From Clostridiales bacterium (GTDB taxonomy: Bacteria; Bacillota; Clostridia; Christensenellales; Borkfalkiaceae): a DNA stretch of 64,000 bases. Location: the NCBI GenBank assembly GCA_015069425.1, contig SVIP01000001.1:124001-188000 (forward strand), written 5' to 3'. Both the position numbers and the translations under genes were made by a program. Of the stretch, positions 18,759 through 27,549 are shown piece after piece. The notes under the pieces are model-generated. The model was not told the origin of the DNA. It did not search any database and saw nothing but the letters and a program-made list of their open reading frames with translations. Numbering within the stretch: position 1 is the stretch's first letter; the number at the start of each line of letters is the position of its first letter.

Positions 18759-18787
18759 ATTTTAACATAATAAAATCAAAATGTAAA
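18759..18787 (-). promoter_or_regulatory. Promoter of ispG, predicting a leaderless transcript
   Basis: On the minus strand TTTACA (18782-18787), 17 bases, TAAAAT (18759-18764), six bases, then the ispG ATG at 18752. The predicted start of transcription coincides with the start codon, and no Shine-Dalgarno sequence is present. Confidence 0.6.
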
Positions 18788-18800
18788 GTTTTATATAAAA

Positions 18801-18830
18801 AATGCACTTCCAAACTTTTAGAAGTGCATT
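18801..18830 (-). terminator. Terminator after the 840-residue LRR lipoprotein gene
   Basis: AATGCACTTC/GAAGTGCATT stem with a 10-base loop, followed on the minus strand by TTTTTTATA. Confidence 0.75.
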
Positions 18831-18848
18831 TAATTTTTATCACTTTTT

Positions 18849-21371
18849 TTAGTTAATATTCGCTCCCCAATGCACGGTTGCGTTACAGCCATATTTCCAA
18901 GAACTATCCCAACCAGTAGGCTGACTCTCCGCCTCGCAATATATGTCGGTTAATTTATCGCAATAATAGAACGCACCACCTCCTATACTTGTTACACTTG
19001 CGGGGATTTCTATACTTTCTAATGATCTGCAAGCAAAGAACGCCCATACTCCTATACTTGTTACGCTGTTAGGAATTTCTATACTTGTTAATGATATGCA
19101 ATCAAAGAACGCATCTTCTCCTATACTTTCTAATTGACTGTTTTCTCCAAAAGTTACTGTTTTTAAGTCATGGCACCCAGAGAACGCATAATCTCCTATA
19201 CTTGTTACGCTGTTAGGGATTTCTATACTTGTTAATGATGAGCAATACTCGAACGCATAATCTCCTATAAACTTACAATTAACATCAATAATTGCTGTTG
19301 TTATTTCTTTTGATACTGTATCTGCTAAATACAAGTATTTATTATTGCTATTCCCTAAATATTTTAATCCGTCTTTTTCATTATAACGTAGTGAAGAGCA
19401 ATAGTCAAACACCTCATCTCCTATACTTGTTACGCTGTCGGGGATTTCTATACTTGTTAATGATGAACAACCAAGGAACGCACGATAACCTATACTTGTT
19501 AATTTACTATTTTCTCCAAAAGTTACTGTTTTTAAGTTAAAGCAAGAAGAGAAAGCCTCTTCTCCTATACTAGTTACACTATCTGGGATTTCTATACTTG
19601 TTAATGATCTGCAAGAAGAGAACGCATAATTTCCTATACTTGTTACTCCGTCGGGAATTTCTATACTTGTTAATGAATCGCAATAATAGAACGCACCACC
19701 TCCTATACTAGTTACACTATCTGGGATTTCTATACTTGTTAATGAATCGCAATAATAGAACGCATTATCTCCTATACTTTCTAATTGACTGTTTTCTCCA
19801 AAAGTTACTGTTTTTAAGTTAGAGCACCAAGCGAACGCACCATCTCCTATACTTGTTACACTTGCGGGGATTTCTATACTTGTTAATGAGTCGCAAGAAG
19901 AGAACGCACCATCTCCTATACTTGTTACACTTGCAGGGATTTCTATACTTGTTAATGATGAGCAATAATAGAACGCATAATCTCCTATACTTGTTACGCT
20001 GTCGGGGATAAGGAAAAAAGTTGCCGTTTTTCCTATTGCATATTGGATTAAAGTTTTCCCGTCTATACTATACAAATTACCATCAATTGATTTATATTTA
20101 GTATTATTTCCATCCACCTTTATACTTGTTAATGATTCGCAACACCTGAACGGACCATCTTCTATACTTGTTACGCTTGAGGGGATTTCTATACTTGTTA
20201 ATGATCTGCAAAGTCCGAACGCATAATCTCCTATACTTGTTACACTGTCGGGGATTTCTATGCTTGTTAATGAATAGCAAGAATCGAACGCACTAGATCC
20301 TATACTTGTTACGCTGGCAGGGATTTCTATACTTTCTAATGATCCGCAATAAGCGAACGCATAATCTCCTATACTTGTTACGCTGTTAGGAATTTCTATA
20401 CTTGTTAATGATTCGCAAGAAGAGAACGCATAATCTCCTATACTTGTTACTCCGTCGGGGATTTCTATACTTTCTAATGATCTGCAACAAGTGAACGCAC
20501 GATCTCCTATACTTGTTACGCTTGCGGGGATTTCTATACTTGTTAATGATTCGCAATAATAGAACGCATGATCTCCTATACTTGTTACGCTTGCGGGGAT
20601 TTCTATACTTGTTAATGATTCGCAAGAAGAGAACGCTCTAGATCCTATACTTGTTACTATTTTATCATTATAAATTGATGGTATAACTATATCTGTATCT
20701 GTACAATCACCCACACTAGAAACTTCATATTTCGTTCCGTTGTTAATAAGTGTATAAATTAAACCTTCACTTGGCTTTTTTATCTCACACCATTTACATT
20801 TACCATTTTCGTACTTATGGTCGCTTAACTCACCATATTCTTCCTTGCAATCTAAACACTTTGCCAACTTTTCACAAGTTGCAGTTCCTCCCGAACAATC
20901 TTTTATTGTTTTGTGAGTATTGTCATTAGTGCAAACTTTAGTATGCGTTCCATCTCCGTTACTTACAAAATCGCTATATTTATGACCTAACTCGTAGCCA
21001 AATAAAAATATATTTGTTCCTTTTTCACCACAAGAACAAGAATAGTAATACTCTGCTTTACTTTCACATTTTGCAGGTGTTTTTAAATAGTTTTCATTAA
21101 CCACTTCTTTATTAAAATTGTGGGTGTGCGTCTCTGTAACTTGATATCCACAAATACAAGCGTTGTTTATCAAATTATGGAAAGCCACGCTTGATTTTTT
21201 GCCACATTCACACTTAAACCAATGACTTTTATCGTCAAATTCAGCAATGCTATAATCGTGTGTATGCGGTGGATTATTGCTATTCTCATCACCACCATTG
21301 CAAGCGGTTAAAGCGAACAAACTAATACTCAACAAAAAACAACCAAGTAAAATTGGGACAAGTTTTTTCAT
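18849..21371 (-). CDS. BspA-like leucine-rich-repeat lipoprotein
   Basis: An 840-residue exported protein. Signal peptide with lipobox LTAC puts the lipidated Cys at residue 24. Residues 25-200 are Cys/His-rich with repeated CxC-type pairs (KCECGKK, CICGY, CSCGEKG, CKWCE), possibly small metal-binding modules. Then about 20 LRR_5 (BspA/TpLRR) repeats of 23 residues, consensus SLTSIEIPDSVTSIGDYAF, sometimes replaced by an NLKTVTFGENS variant. It ends with a cap DIYCEAESQP...CNATVHWG shared with the lipoprotein at 47575. Such proteins mediate adhesion in oral and gut bacteria; here that is inferred. Preceded by AAGGAGAAATT and its own terminator follows. Confidence 0.85.
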   Translation of the reverse strand: MKKLVPILLGCFLLSISLFALTACNGGDENSNNPPHTHDYSIAEFDDKSHWFKCECGKKSSVAFHNLINNACICGYQVTETHTHNFNKEVVNENYLKTPAKCESKAEYYYSCSCGEKGTNIFLFGYELGHKYSDFVSNGDGTHTKVCTNDNTHKTIKDCSGGTATCEKLAKCLDCKEEYGELSDHKYENGKCKWCEIKKPSEGLIYTLINNGTKYEVSSVGDCTDTDIVIPSIYNDKIVTSIGSRAFSSCESLTSIEIPASVTSIGDHAFYYCESLTSIEIPASVTSIGDRAFTCCRSLESIEIPDGVTSIGDYAFSSCESLTSIEIPNSVTSIGDYAFAYCGSLESIEIPASVTSIGSSAFDSCYSLTSIEIPDSVTSIGDYAFGLCRSLTSIEIPSSVTSIEDGPFRCCESLTSIKVDGNNTKYKSIDGNLYSIDGKTLIQYAIGKTATFFLIPDSVTSIGDYAFYYCSSLTSIEIPASVTSIGDGAFSSCDSLTSIEIPASVTSIGDGAFAWCSNLKTVTFGENSQLESIGDNAFYYCDSLTSIEIPDSVTSIGGGAFYYCDSLTSIEIPDGVTSIGNYAFSSCRSLTSIEIPDSVTSIGEEAFSSCFNLKTVTFGENSKLTSIGYRAFLGCSSLTSIEIPDSVTSIGDEVFDYCSSLRYNEKDGLKYLGNSNNKYLYLADTVSKEITTAIIDVNCKFIGDYAFEYCSSLTSIEIPNSVTSIGDYAFSGCHDLKTVTFGENSQLESIGEDAFFDCISLTSIEIPNSVTSIGVWAFFACRSLESIEIPASVTSIGGGAFYYCDKLTDIYCEAESQPTGWDSSWKYGCNATVHWGANIN
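18955..20650. repeat. Tandem 69-bp LRR-coding repeats
   Basis: Units such as GGGATTTCTATACTTGTTAA and CCTATACTTGTTAC recur about every 69 bases (23 codons) inside the LRR gene. Many units are nearly identical at DNA level, suggesting recent duplication or gene conversion and a capacity for length variation. Two breaks (around 19280-19400 and 20005-20130) carry non-repeat protein segments. Confidence 0.85.
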
Positions 21372-21443
21372 GAAAATTTCTCCTTAAAAAACTATTGTAA
21401 AAATATCTTATCACTTTCTCTATCTAAACGCAAGCAAAAAAAA

Positions 21444-21474
21444 GAAAACTCGGCTTATTCTAAGTCGAGTTTTC
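21444..21474 (-). terminator. Terminator at the end of the phage-like head module
   Basis: GAAAACTCG and CGAGTTTTC arms (with CTTA/TAAG inner pairing) followed on the minus strand by a run of Ts. It closes the last gene of the phage-derived block. Confidence 0.8.
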
Positions 21475-21482
21475 AAAAACGA

Positions 21483-22382
21483 TTAATACACTCCTGCACG
21501 GCTACCGTACATGTAGACAATATTTTGATAATAATCATCAAGATATACGGCTAGTTTGGTTTCCCTAATAATATCATTATAAGCAACTAACGGGTCATAA
21601 GGGTCGTAATAACTTGTTACGCATTTAACCGCGTCGTCATAATAGCCCATATCAACGAGTTCGTCTTTACTGTACTCGCCAAGCGAGATTTCCATATATT
21701 TTAACTTTAGATTTGCGTTTGCTTGCGCTAGAGTATTTTTATACCTTTGTTCCTTTTCGTCAAGACCTGAATTGTACTTATCGACGTCTCTTTTGATTGC
21801 GTCGCTCGCATCTTTAAGTTCAACTATTTTTGCGTTTTTCCTTGCTGTGTGAAGAGTGCTAAAAAAGGAAGTTGCTCCGTTTAATTTTTCTTCTAACACC
21901 GATAACTTCGCTTGTAGTGAAGTTATCTTCTCATTTTTCTCGGTTGTTAAAAGTGTGATTTTGCTTGTTTTTTCAGCATCTATTTTTGCAAGTTTATCAA
22001 GGTACGCACTGGTATTTATCAATCCGTTTTTAATTGCCGTTTGTTGAAATTTAGTATAACTTTGGTTGTAAACAGTCTCAATTTCAGCAACTTCTTTATC
22101 AAAGTTGTTATTCAAAAGGGTAATTTCCGCATTGATCTCGCTAATTTTATCTTGAATTTTTTCCTTTCTCTCAATTATTTCTTTTTGATTTTCCGCTTCG
22201 ACAAGTTTTTCGGCTTTAGCCGTCAACTCGGACGTTGAGGGCACGGAATAATTTAGTCTCTCTAAATCTAATTCAACGAGCATTACCTCTTCTAGCGGGT
22301 CTCGTTTTATCCTGTAATAGCTAAATATTTCTTTCAAAATATTATACATTTCCGTTTTATTTGTTGGTGTTGCAAAGTTCAT
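21483..22382 (-). CDS. Phage-associated coiled-coil protein
   Basis: A 299-residue protein of unknown function, last gene of the phage head block. Residues about 60-210 are strongly charged and heptad-like (LVEAENQKEIIERKEKIQDKI and onward), predicting a long coiled coil. The N-terminus NFATPTNKTEMYNILKEIFSYYRIKR and the Tyr/Asp-rich C-terminus (DPYDPLVAYNDI) are not recognised. Its position after the gp10-like gene fits a needle or tail-plug protein such as P22 gp26, but the sequence alone does not show this. Confidence 0.55.
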   Translation of the reverse strand: MNFATPTNKTEMYNILKEIFSYYRIKRDPLEEVMLVELDLERLNYSVPSTSELTAKAEKLVEAENQKEIIERKEKIQDKISEINAEITLLNNNFDKEVAEIETVYNQSYTKFQQTAIKNGLINTSAYLDKLAKIDAEKTSKITLLTTEKNEKITSLQAKLSVLEEKLNGATSFFSTLHTARKNAKIVELKDASDAIKRDVDKYNSGLDEKEQRYKNTLAQANANLKLKYMEISLGEYSKDELVDMGYYDDAVKCVTSYYDPYDPLVAYNDIIRETKLAVYLDDYYQNIVYMYGSRAGVY

Positions 22383-22384
22383 AT

Positions 22385-23647
22385 TTATTTCTCCATTTCT
22401 CTAAATTCGACCTGTAAGTCTCTAATTCCGAAATCTAAACTATCGGTAGTTATCATAAACTCATACTCACTTGACGGCAGATTAGTAACAAAAATATTTT
22501 TTCCCGCTTCCACGTTAAAGGTTGTTTGTCCAAACTTTCCACTTACTCTTAATAGGCACACCCCTTTAGAGCATAAGTAAATTTTATTTATTATTTTATC
22601 CTTAGCACTACCTAGATCTACCTTATCTGTTTTCCAAGATTTTTCTACGCCTACTATATGGTTTCCATCGACAAGTTTAGCGACTTCTACCTTTCCTTGT
22701 TCAAAAACAAAACCTCCGTCGCAAATAATGGCGTCGTTACACTCGATAACCGCTTGCGTTTTGTCAAAAGTATCGTAAAGAAAAATTCCTTTCTTTCCGT
22801 CATTACCAACAACTGGCAACAAATATTTTCCGTTGAAATTTGCGCTCTCACCACATACTTCATAAAAGCCGTTATCTAGCAAAGTTTTTACGCTACTTAT
22901 AGTACCGTTATAAAGTTGATAAAGTCTGCCCTTTTCAATAAACATAAATCTATCATTTACTTTGCTTATCATTCCCTCAATAAATTCTGCGCAAACATTT
23001 TCTAAGGTCTTTAATTTAAAATCTATGCTTTCTCCGTCGCACAAAATATAAAATACCGCTTTTTCGGTAAAGACGTAAAGTTTTCCATCTAAAACACTCA
23101 AATATACTATATTGCCGTATTTTTTTGGAACGACTATCGTTCCGTCGGGGGTAAAATTTATCTCCGCATCGTCAAAGTCGTAAAGGGTTGTAAAACTTAT
23201 TTCATTATTAAGCGTAGAGAAGAGTCGCCCAGCGTGTAAAATCATTTTATCCACGCTAAAAAACGAATGGCGTCTATAACCATTGCTACTTACAAGGATA
23301 GCATCTTCATCGTTATTGGCAACTAAAATTTTTTCTTCACCCTGATACATAAATGAAATTATTGTAGGTCGAGAGTTTACTTCTCCTATTGGAATTGCAT
23401 AATTGTCTTTGCATTCCCATATAAGATTATCCTCCGTATAAACAAAATATCTACCCCCTACTAAATAACTACAAAGCATTTTGTTATCGGGTAATTTTTT
23501 CCCTATAGTCGATAATGTATAAGAAGAAGAAATTTTATCTTTTTCTATTACTACGTTATTTAGCGTACTTGTTAAAGTGAGATTTTGACTTAAGCTATAC
23601 TTTTTTTTGGACGCGAAAATCTTTCTGATAACTTTTTTCACTCCCAA
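22385..23647 (-). CDS. Phage head stabilisation protein (P22 gp10-like)
   Basis: A 420-residue protein made largely of short beta strands with recurring GRYFVYTE, KLYVFTEKAVF and GRLYQLYNG type motifs, suggestive of a beta-propeller. Length and position after a gp4-like gene match the packaged-DNA stabilisation protein of P22-type phages. The start is TTG (23645-23647), preceded by AAAGGTAGG, overlapping the upstream gene by 10 bases. Assignment rests on context and general character, not on a catalytic motif. Confidence 0.55.
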   Translation of the reverse strand: MGVKKVIRKIFASKKKYSLSQNLTLTSTLNNVVIEKDKISSSYTLSTIGKKLPDNKMLCSYLVGGRYFVYTEDNLIWECKDNYAIPIGEVNSRPTIISFMYQGEEKILVANNDEDAILVSSNGYRRHSFFSVDKMILHAGRLFSTLNNEISFTTLYDFDDAEINFTPDGTIVVPKKYGNIVYLSVLDGKLYVFTEKAVFYILCDGESIDFKLKTLENVCAEFIEGMISKVNDRFMFIEKGRLYQLYNGTISSVKTLLDNGFYEVCGESANFNGKYLLPVVGNDGKKGIFLYDTFDKTQAVIECNDAIICDGGFVFEQGKVEVAKLVDGNHIVGVEKSWKTDKVDLGSAKDKIINKIYLCSKGVCLLRVSGKFGQTTFNVEAGKNIFVTNLPSSEYEFMITTDSLDFGIRDLQVEFREMEK

Positions 23648-24192
23648 TACCTACCTTTAATCTTAGAATTTTTAAGTTTGCGTGTTTCTTTTATACAAGA
23701 AACGTATCTATCGTGCCACAAAACCGCCTCGTCAAACGCACCCGAACATATACAATATTCCGCGCATAGTCCATAGATAAACGCCGTCTTTGAAATATCC
23801 GTTTCCGAATAATCAATATTAGAGTTAATATCGTATACTGGTGGAATACAAGAATAAACGACTTTTACGCTTGTGCCGTTTACCTTAATGTACTCGGGAT
23901 AATGTACGAACTTTACGGGGTTATCCCCTTCGTACACATCAAGAATTTCCAACGGCTGAAAACTAAGGTCCTTAAAATAAATTTTTCCGTCGTTTACCCT
24001 AATATCTTCAGTCTTTACTAGCGGAATGAAAGTACCCGCTAGTTCACCGATTATCATATTAAGCAAACTAACCATTTTATTTACGGTGTCTAGAGTATCA
24101 CTAGAACTCTCTCGCCCATTTTCTAAATATTCGACCACGTCTTTTCTTCCAACTACGCTCGCTGTGGAATTAATAATTTCTTTAATTGTCAT
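23638..24192 (-). CDS. Phage head-tail adaptor (P22 gp4-like)
   Basis: A 184-residue protein behind a strong ribosome site (AAGGAGGTAGT). It begins MTIKEIINSTASVVGRKDVVEYL and has a helical first half (LDTVNKMVSLLNMIIGELA) followed by a beta segment and a second helical part with a conserved-looking WHDRY. Size and position between coat and gp10-like genes fit the gp4/tail accessory factor role of joining portal to tail. Supported mainly by context. Confidence 0.55.
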   Translation of the reverse strand: MTIKEIINSTASVVGRKDVVEYLENGRESSSDTLDTVNKMVSLLNMIIGELAGTFIPLVKTEDIRVNDGKIYFKDLSFQPLEILDVYEGDNPVKFVHYPEYIKVNGTSVKVVYSCIPPVYDINSNIDYSETDISKTAFIYGLCAEYCICSGAFDEAVLWHDRYVSCIKETRKLKNSKIKGRYWE

Positions 24193-24211
24193 ACTACCTC
24201 CTTAAATAAAA

Positions 24212-24242
24212 TTGCCCGATATTACTAAGTAAAATCGGGCAA
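24212..24242 (-). terminator. Terminator following the phage coat gene
   Basis: TTGCCCGAT/ATCGGGCAA stem with a T-rich tail (TTTTATTT) on the minus strand, preceded by a smaller GGGC-TAAT-GCCC hairpin (24247-24258). A terminator directly after the coat gene is common in phage head operons, where coat must be made in excess. Confidence 0.7.
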
Positions 24243-24274
24243 CTATGGGCTAATGCCCTATTTTATAAGTTTCA

Positions 24275-25252
24275 TTACGCTTCGGTTATGCCCGAGAGAA
24301 GTCCTTGACCATTTGGACGAGAACAAATAAGATCTGCATACTTAACAAGCGTAGCCGAATAAACGGGTTTACCAGGAAGTTGATGAAGTACTTTTCCATC
24401 GTCATCGGTAAGCCATTGCCAATCGCAAAGTTGATGCAATGCGAAATCGTTTGTGTTAAGTAAATACATATTCCCTCTAGGACAGAATCTATCAACGACG
24501 ATTGGAATACCATTATAGCTTAATGCCTTAAATCCTCCCGCAAGTTCCATAGTGTCAACCGTGCGCTTGTTTTGTGAAAGCATCTTTAACAATGCTCTTC
24601 TTACGCCCCAAGAACACATTATGAAGTTTACTGCTTGTCCGCTGTTTGCTTCAATATTATCAAGTGCGGATTGAATTTTCATTTCGTCAATCTCTCCTAC
24701 CTCAGTCAATATGTATGGATTGAGCCAAGAGTTATTGAATTTATCCAAACCATAAATGGTCGGATTTTCGTAATCAAACAAAGTGCCAAGCCCGGTGATC
24801 TCATTATTGTAAGAACCCTGAACGGTGATAAGCGTTCCAATAGGCGTTTTAGCTAATGAAGCAGGTTCACCGCTGAGCATTATCAACTTGTTAGTGTTGT
24901 CAACTGCCTGCACTCGTCTGTTCCCATCAATAATGTTACCACTAGCATCACGGAAATCAATCGGCATTCCCTCAATAAAGTTTTGTACTTCGTCTACAAT
25001 TACTACACCGTCAGTTACACCTAATACTGTAGAAACTACGCCCTTACCATTGCCGAAAAGCATTCTACCAAGGTTGAATGTACTTGCTTTAATCAAGCCA
25101 TCCATTTCAGCGTTTAAGAGGTTTACAAATGCGCCCGCATTGTTTTCTGATGCTCTAATTGCCTTGTCGGAAATTTCAATCACACCATAAAGGTTTTTAA
25201 GTGTGGTAACGAATTGACCATATCTTCTGACAGCGTTTGGTAAACTCAGACT
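24275..25252 (-). pseudogene. Phage major capsid (coat) protein, 5' end deleted
   Basis: The open frame runs from just after a stop at 25253-25255. The recognisable coat sequence begins around RYGQFVTTLKNLYGVIEIS and continues SENNAGAFVNLLNAEMDGL and NLGRMLFGNG, conserved in HK97-fold coat proteins of clostridial phages. The C-terminal part appears intact (LPGKPVYSATLVKYADL). No start codon with a ribosome site exists: the GTG at 25181-25183 has none. The 5' part seems lost in the deletion that joined it to the scaffold gene. Confidence 0.7.
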
Positions 25253-25400
25253 CTAATGAGTTATAAGCGGAAAGTAATGCGTTTACGTCCTTAAATTTAC
25301 CTAATGAGACTTCGCTTTTTTCTTGTTCCTTTATCTGTTGATTATCATTATCTGTCTGTTGAACGTTTAAAAGTTCGGTTTGTTCATTAATTGTTTCCAT
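25197..25400 (-). pseudogene. Phage scaffold protein, N-terminal fragment
   Basis: It has 67 codons. The acidic, Gln-rich start (METINEQTELLNVQQ) and the GKFKDVNALLSAYNSLESEF segment are typical of the N-terminus of capsid scaffolds and assembly proteins. After about TKRCQ the frame enters DNA that encodes coat protein in another frame (25197-25252), so the rest of the scaffold gene, normally a few hundred codons, is missing. It starts 14 bases inside the end of the portal gene. Confidence 0.65.
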
Positions 25401-27252
25401 TTAGTTCTCCCTTTTTTAATTTAATATTGTTTTCATGCGCTTTTACGTGCGCGGTTATCCTTTGTCTTGCATCAGTTTGCATATCGCCGTATTCACTCAA
25501 TAAATATCTTACGTGCTCATCAATATGTACGCTATCGTCATCAATGTAATCAACTTCAACTGCGTCTTTAATTAAAATCTCGTTTTCTTTTTGAGCCTTT
25601 TCCTCGTGCAAACGTGACAAGCCTTTTTGATAATCGAGTTCTTTATATCCCAATAGTGATAAAATTTTTTCCTTTGTCGCAGGTCTTAATTTACCCTCGT
25701 CATCTTGTAGAATTCCGCTTTCATATAACTTGAATATCATATCCTTTTTTTGGCGGTTAGTGTATAAAAGTTCGTTTTCACTCTCTAGATAAACGTCGTC
25801 AGAAGTTACGGAAATGCTATCTGCGTAATAAATTTTAGTCTTGTTATAACTATCAACCCCATTTACTGCTCTAACACCGACGGTAAACTGTCCATAAAGC
25901 CTTATGGTCTGTTTTGCCACCTCTATAAAACTTTTTCTAATTTCTTCAGCAGTCATAACTAATCTAGAATTGTCTTGCTCTACTAAAATTTCCAAGGCAC
26001 TTGCACTCGTTAGCGTAGCATTAGAGGCACTTGATGAAACGTCACTTACACCACTAATTATTACAAATTCGTTTATTAATTTGTTTTCTTCTTGATTAAA
26101 ATCTTCAGGCATACTCATATCTGACATCATTTCCGGTGCTTTTGAGCCTTGTCTATATACTAAGATTTTACCAGGTGACAATCCCTCTTCCTCTAAATCA
26201 TCAATATCTACAGAGCCGTCTTCTACTGTCATTACTCCCATAGAAAGCCTATTCAAAAATTCGTGTTTACGATTTTTGACTGCGTTAAACGCACGCTGAA
26301 CTGGGATAAGCCTTTCTACAATACTTGTACCAAAGAAACACCCCGCTTGAGAAATTGAGTTTTGTTTAACAAACGGAAAAACTCTTTTCCCTTGTTCACC
26401 GTTAATGAATGGTAATTCTCCATTGTACAAAACTTTTCCACCTGCAACCGTTATTAATCTACCATTTGGATAATCTTCAGTTGGTTTTTCATATCGTTCA
26501 ATTATGACAACGGCATCACTTACCACTTCATTACTATTTAAGCTAGTACTTCCTATCTTATTTAAATTGTAAACCCCTATCTCTTCGCCTTTAAGAGTTA
26601 CGTTATATTTTTTCTTAATTTCTTCTACACCCACTGCTTTTGCGTGTATTATGCTCGTACACGCTTGTAAATCTTCAGTATAAATACTGTCGGGGAAGAT
26701 TTCAAAAGGCGACACGGGAATTATCGATACTTGACCGTCGAAAATTTCTCGTCCATCAAGTTCACCAACCTTGTTTCCTGAGTTTTCATTCCAAACAACC
26801 TTATAAAATCCGCTACCACAGGTTTCACTCCATACGGTAACTTTCTTTGCAACGCTAGTTAAGTCGCATTTTTTAAATGTTTCGGCAATGAGTTTTTCCG
26901 CCATCACAGCACCTGCAACATCTTTATCGTCGTCGCTTTTGGGACGCACGGATACGTTTGGCAATACTGTTGAAAACTTAGCCAGCCTACTTTCAAGAAT
27001 AGGTGCAATGTGATTATAAACCCCACGATTTTGCCAATAAAAGGTCTTACCATCGTCCGCAAGTTCGCCTTGCGCATTTATTTTGCAGTACTGATTTCCA
27101 GATGCAAAATTCATATTTAGCACCCACTGCTTTTCGTATTTTAGACGCTCTTTTTGTCTTACTTTAAAGTCTTCTTCGATTTCTTTAACAAGCGCCTTTT
27201 CTAACTCTTCGCGTTCTTTCTCCGCTCGCATTTTTTCAATTTTTTTCTGCAA
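25387..27252 (-). CDS. Phage portal protein (P22-type)
   Basis: A 621-residue dodecameric-portal candidate, the DNA channel and motor dock. Start is TTG (27250-27252) behind AAAGGAG. The charged N-terminal helix (KKIEKMRAEKEREELEKAL) is followed by GNQYCKINAQG, an RGVYNHIAPILESRLAKFSTVLPNVSVRP segment and PVSPFEIFPDS, which resemble P22-type portals. The long helical C-terminal region (LHEEKAQKENEIL) fits a portal barrel. The frame is intact, unlike its neighbours. Confidence 0.8.
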   Translation of the reverse strand: MQKKIEKMRAEKEREELEKALVKEIEEDFKVRQKERLKYEKQWVLNMNFASGNQYCKINAQGELADDGKTFYWQNRGVYNHIAPILESRLAKFSTVLPNVSVRPKSDDDKDVAGAVMAEKLIAETFKKCDLTSVAKKVTVWSETCGSGFYKVVWNENSGNKVGELDGREIFDGQVSIIPVSPFEIFPDSIYTEDLQACTSIIHAKAVGVEEIKKKYNVTLKGEEIGVYNLNKIGSTSLNSNEVVSDAVVIIERYEKPTEDYPNGRLITVAGGKVLYNGELPFINGEQGKRVFPFVKQNSISQAGCFFGTSIVERLIPVQRAFNAVKNRKHEFLNRLSMGVMTVEDGSVDIDDLEEEGLSPGKILVYRQGSKAPEMMSDMSMPEDFNQEENKLINEFVIISGVSDVSSSASNATLTSASALEILVEQDNSRLVMTAEEIRKSFIEVAKQTIRLYGQFTVGVRAVNGVDSYNKTKIYYADSISVTSDDVYLESENELLYTNRQKKDMIFKLYESGILQDDEGKLRPATKEKILSLLGYKELDYQKGLSRLHEEKAQKENEILIKDAVEVDYIDDDSVHIDEHVRYLLSEYGDMQTDARQRITAHVKAHENNIKLKKGELNGNN

Positions 27253-27264
27253 TTTTTCTCTCCT

Positions 27265-27549
27265 TTAAGAATTTTGTTTAAGTAATTCAAGAAGTCTTGT
27301 TTTTTCTTTTTCTAACTCTTCATCACTCATAGAACTAATAGGTTTATCGCTCTCTAACAACATTTTTAGAGCAGTCAAATCTGGTGGAACGTTTTTTTTA
27401 GTAACCTTTTTTTTACTGAGTTTTACCGTGCCGTCCTCATCACTTACATATTCTTCTACAATCTCTTTTACGTCGTAACCGAGAGCCTTTTTTATCAAAA
27501 CTTGCTTAAAATCACTTATCGTTTTTTGGTTTTTAGTTTTTTCTTTCAT
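27265..27549 (-). CDS. Small conserved phage protein between terminase and portal
   Basis: A 94-residue charged protein with VLIKKALGYDVKEIVEEYV, KLSKKKVTKKNVPPDLTALKMLLE and a Glu/Leu-rich tail. This pattern recurs in clostridial phage packaging regions. It may be a small-terminase-like or adaptor factor, but no fold is evident. It overlaps the end of the terminase gene by 17 bases. Confidence 0.55.
   Translation of the reverse strand: MKEKTKNQKTISDFKQVLIKKALGYDVKEIVEEYVSDEDGTVKLSKKKVTKKNVPPDLTALKMLLESDKPISSMSDEELEKEKTRLLELLKQNS

Noticed and set aside
20386..20625. Repetitive minus-strand frame inside the LRR gene
   Set aside because: A shadow frame of the 69-base LRR repeats; the periodicity comes from the real gene.
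18955..20650. Possible CRISPR array
   Set aside because: Repeats are directly tandem, 69 bases, in frame and translate to LRR_5 units; there are no unique spacers and no cas genes.
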